Assembly (NCBI GenBank): GCA_035540635.1
Contig: DATLGH010000092.1
Location: forward strand, 1-59,026
Direction: 5' to 3'
Source of the DNA: Egibacteraceae bacterium
Lineage (GTDB): Bacteria; Actinomycetota; Nitriliruptoria; Euzebyales; Egibacteraceae
DNA: 59,026 bases
Part shown: one piece after another, positions 56,901 through 59,026 of the stretch
Layout of the letters: the number at the start of each line of letters is the position of its first letter
How positions within the stretch are numbered: the stretch's first letter is position 1
Translations under genes and position numbers: made by a program
The notes under the pieces: generated by a model
What the model saw: the letters and a program-made list of their open reading frames with translations, nothing else
Database searches by the model: none
What the model was told of the DNA's origin: nothing

Positions 56901-59026
56901 TCAGGCGCGGACCATCAACTCGCGGAAGGCGAGTTCGATCTCGGGTGGTGGGGTGGCGACGGTGCCGGCGATCTCGTCGGCGTCATCGGCGAGTTTGCGG
57001 CGGTAGTGCTCGAAGATCCGTGGCGGCTGCTCGGGGCGTCCTCGGAGGCGTTCCAGTTGAGCGCGTTCGAGGTACAGCCAGCCGTTGGGGTCCAGCAGCT
57101 TCAGCCCCTGCTCGATCGCCCTGTCGGCGGCGTCGAGGTCCCCGGCCTCGCGGCAGGCCCGGGACAGGTCCAGAGCGGCGTCCTGCAGTTGGACGATCGC
57201 CCGCTGGCAGATGTCGGTGGCCCACGAGTACGCGCGGCCTTCCAGCGGCTCGCCGCGAACGAGCTCGAGCGCGGCGGTCAGCTCCCGGGTGCGCAGCTTG
57301 GCGGGCAGGTCGCGGGCGACGGCGAGGTGCGCGAAGGCCCGGTCGAGGTCGGTGCCGAGATGGTCGGAGAGCACGATGGGCTCGTCGCCGCTGCGGCGGG
57401 GGACGAGCGGCTGCCCGTCGGGGCCGTCGCCGAGGACCTTGCGGAGTTTGGTGAGCGCGGAGGTGACCCGCTGGGTGCCTGGGCGGGCGGCGTGGCCGGC
57501 CCAGATGACGTCGTCGAGCCGTTCCTTGGTGACGCCGTCGGGGTGGGTGGCGAGGTAGATGAGGATCTCCAGCGTCCCGGGGGTGAGCCCTTCCACGCGT
57601 ACGCCGTCGCGAACAACCTGGATCGGCCCCAGCAGCCGTACCTCGCACCACGCCGCCTGGGTGCTCGGCGCAGCAGGATGCGCAGCGTGGCCGTTGCTGC
57701 TCGGGTCCACACCAGCCGGGGCGGTCTCGTCCGGAGGCTCGTCCGGCTCCAGGTTGGTCGGCTCCACGCTCCCGGGCTCGTCGAGGCGCGCCAGCTCGTC
57801 GTCGAGGAGGTCGGGGTCGATGTCGGGCAGGGCGAGCTGGACGATGCCGCCGTCGGGCAGCCGCAGGCGGCCGGTGTGGTCGTCGTCGAGGTCGAGCATC
57901 CAGCCGCCGGCGGACACCGCTCCGGCGGCCACGACGCCGACCATCCCGATCAGCTCACCGGGGACCTCCGGTGGGACGCTGCCATGATGGCAGACCAGCA
58001 GCCGCGGGATGCGGTCGTCGATGACGACCTCCCCGACCTCGGCGACGGCCATCTCGACCTCGGCGGCTGGGTCGTCGATCAGTCGGACACGGTCCAGCGA
58101 CGCGAGCCGCTCATCCCCGGCGATGGTGACCTCGACCGGGAAGGAGATCCGGGAGGTCGCGAGATCCAGGCTCATGGCGCGCAGCCGCCGGCGCACCTCT
58201 GACGGCGGGCCGTCGACGGTCAGCGTGCCCATCGCGCCGACGTTGGCCAGCACAGTGGACGTCCCCAGGCGGCCGAGCGTGACCAGCAGCGGGAGACCGA
58301 AGGACCTCTCGGGGCCGGCGTCGCCGAGTCGTGCCTGCCAGCCGACCGGCCCGTCGGTGCCGTCGTCGGCCAGCGTCCACGGGGTCGGTGGGTCGGGCAC
58401 CGCGCCCTGCTCGTCGAACAGCAGCGTGACCTGCCCGTCGTCGCTGGCCTTGACCAGCACCGGATGGACGTTGAGCGGGATGCTGGCCAGCAGTGACGCG
58501 AGGTCGTCCAGCGTCTCCTCGGAGGCTGCCGCGGCGTCGAGCTTGGCGACCTCGGCGTCGGCCTCCGGCAGCGGGGTCGGCAGCCGCATGCCCGGGGCGC
58601 GTTGCTGGAGCAGGGTGCGCCGGCGCCACCGGAGGGTGGCGAGCACCCCGGCTGCCAGGATGCTGCTCGCGGCCACACCAGCCGCGAGCCCGACGGGCAC
58701 GCCGAGCGTCGTCCGAGCCTCGTCCTCGGCATCGGGCGCAGCCTCGTCGAGGTCCGCAGCACCTTCGATCCCGGCCGGCCGGCCATCACGGCCCGCGGCG
58801 GTGTCGCCAGCGACGTCATCGGGAGGGTCGCGGCCTTCGATCGCCGCGATCCAGCCGTCCCTGGGTGGCGCTGGGGCCGGGCCATCGGGTGCACCCGGCG
58901 ACTCGGCGTGGTCCGCGGGGGCTGACTCCGGCTCCGCGTCGTGTGGCTCTGGCTCTGAGTGCGCGTCTGTCTCGGAGGGCGGGGGGCTTCCGGTCGCCTC
59001 CGCGTCGGGACTGGTTGTGCTGGGGT
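56901..59026 (-). CDS. Membrane-anchored winged-helix/BTAD (SARP-like) protein, N-terminus outside the window
   Basis: The frame is open to the right edge, so the protein starts beyond 59,026; GTG 58700 is internal. The visible part begins with about 108 acidic, Pro-rich residues, then a membrane segment (VPVGLAAGVAASSILAAGVL) with a basic stop-transfer (RWRRR). About 330 cytoplasmic residues of unknown fold follow, then a winged-helix domain (VRLLGPIQVVRDGVRVEGLT ... ATHPDGVTKERLDDVIW) and a bacterial transcriptional activation (BTAD) helical repeat domain to the C-terminus. Such LysM/TM/BTAD proteins accompany integrative elements in actinobacteria. Signalling from membrane to DNA is inferred. 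Confidence 0.75.
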   Translation of the reverse strand, partial: PSTTSPDAEATGSPPPSETDAHSEPEPHDAEPESAPADHAESPGAPDGPAPAPPRDGWIAAIEGRDPPDDVAGDTAAGRDGRPAGIEGAADLDEAAPDAEDEARTTLGVPVGLAAGVAASSILAAGVLATLRWRRRTLLQQRAPGMRLPTPLPEADAEVAKLDAAAASEETLDDLASLLASIPLNVHPVLVKASDDGQVTLLFDEQGAVPDPPTPWTLADDGTDGPVGWQARLGDAGPERSFGLPLLVTLGRLGTSTVLANVGAMGTLTVDGPPSEVRRRLRAMSLDLATSRISFPVEVTIAGDERLASLDRVRLIDDPAAEVEMAVAEVGEVVIDDRIPRLLVCHHGSVPPEVPGELIGMVGVVAAGAVSAGGWMLDLDDDHTGRLRLPDGGIVQLALPDIDPDLLDDELARLDEPGSVEPTNLEPDEPPDETAPAGVDPSSNGHAAHPAAPSTQAAWCEVRLLGPIQVVRDGVRVEGLTPGTLEILIYLATHPDGVTKERLDDVIWAGHAARPGTQRVTSALTKLRKVLGDGPDGQPLVPRRSGDEPIVLSDHLGTDLDRAFAHLAVARDLPAKLRTRELTAALELVRGEPLEGRAYSWATDICQRAIVQLQDAALDLSRACREAGDLDAADRAIEQGLKLLDPNGWLYLERAQLERLRGRPEQPPRIFEHYRRKLADDADEIAGTVATPPPEIELAFRELMVRA

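Larger units (their letters stand above)
28691..59026. mobile_element. Genomic (defence) island integrated at the initiator tRNA gene; right end outside the window
   Basis: The left end is marked by the tRNA 3' half, a tyrosine integrase, an excisionase-type gene and decayed genes. The rest is accessory: a DptFGH-like operon, a Druantia II-like operon, further nucleases and a BTAD protein of the mobile-element type. Genes here use A/T-ending codons visibly more often than the flanking chromosome, most clearly at 41-44 kb and 51.5-54 kb. I found no second copy of the tRNA 3' end, so attR is either beyond 59,026 or diverged. Confidence 0.7.

Noticed and set aside
1-59026. CRISPR array
   Set aside because: The Cas4-like gene prompted a look, but I see no regularly spaced repeats and no cas1/cas2.

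Overview
The window is very GC-rich bacterial DNA with actinobacterial marks: a mycothiol ligase (MshC-type), a resuscitation-promoting-factor-like muralytic protein, a DUF2342/F420-associated metalloprotease, UPF0182, a DivIVA-domain protein and a crotonyl-CoA carboxylase/reductase. A deep-branching, rod-shaped (MreB) actinobacterium, for example of the Nitriliruptoria/Euzebyales type, would fit, but I cannot name the taxon from this sequence alone. At least nine start codons lie 6-8 nt after a TANNNT hexamer, so leaderless mRNAs are probably common here.

Positions 1-28.6 kb look like ordinary chromosome. They hold a cut-off secreted TIM-barrel protein, an Rpf-like protein, ettA, mshC, a GlsB-type membrane protein and rnhB. 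These are followed by an htrA-type protease divergent from a response regulator-histidine kinase-lipoprotein operon (an MprAB/PepD-like arrangement), ccr, a BrkB-family protein and a DUF2342 protein. Next come a sugar-epimerase-like protein, a DUF4190 protein, a fused siroheme-decarboxylase-like AsnC protein divergent from moaE, mreB, an orphan PAS/HAMP histidine kinase, a FecR-like lipoprotein, a DivIVA-domain protein with an unexpected phage-head-like tail, and UPF0182. A 333-bp gap between convergent genes at 13.5-13.8 kb carries several DnaA-box-like 9-mers.

At 28,639-28,712 there is an initiator tRNA-Met gene, followed by a tyrosine integrase, an excisionase-type gene, a frameshifted second excisionase-type gene and a methyltransferase fragment. 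From here to the right edge the window is a genomic island loaded with anti-phage genes; its far attachment site was not found.

The island has two large defence operons facing each other. The plus-strand operon (31.3-40.8 kb) encodes an XRE/ImmA-like regulator and three tightly overlapping genes whose sizes, order and motifs match DptF, DptG and DptH, the restriction half of the DNA-phosphorothioate system. No dndA-E modification gene is present. The minus-strand operon (56.7-40.9 kb) starts with two small DNA-binding proteins. It continues with a C5-cytosine methyltransferase, an endonuclease III-like glycosylase, two proteins of unknown fold, a 1,856-residue helicase with a DUF1998-type end, a Cas4-like nuclease, an HNH protein and a protein with a HEPN-type RNASAH motif. 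The methyltransferase, two unknowns and giant helicase match Druantia type II (druM-druF-druG-druE); the glycosylase and the three downstream nuclease-like genes are the unusual parts. The window ends inside a membrane-anchored winged-helix/BTAD protein of the kind carried by actinobacterial mobile elements.
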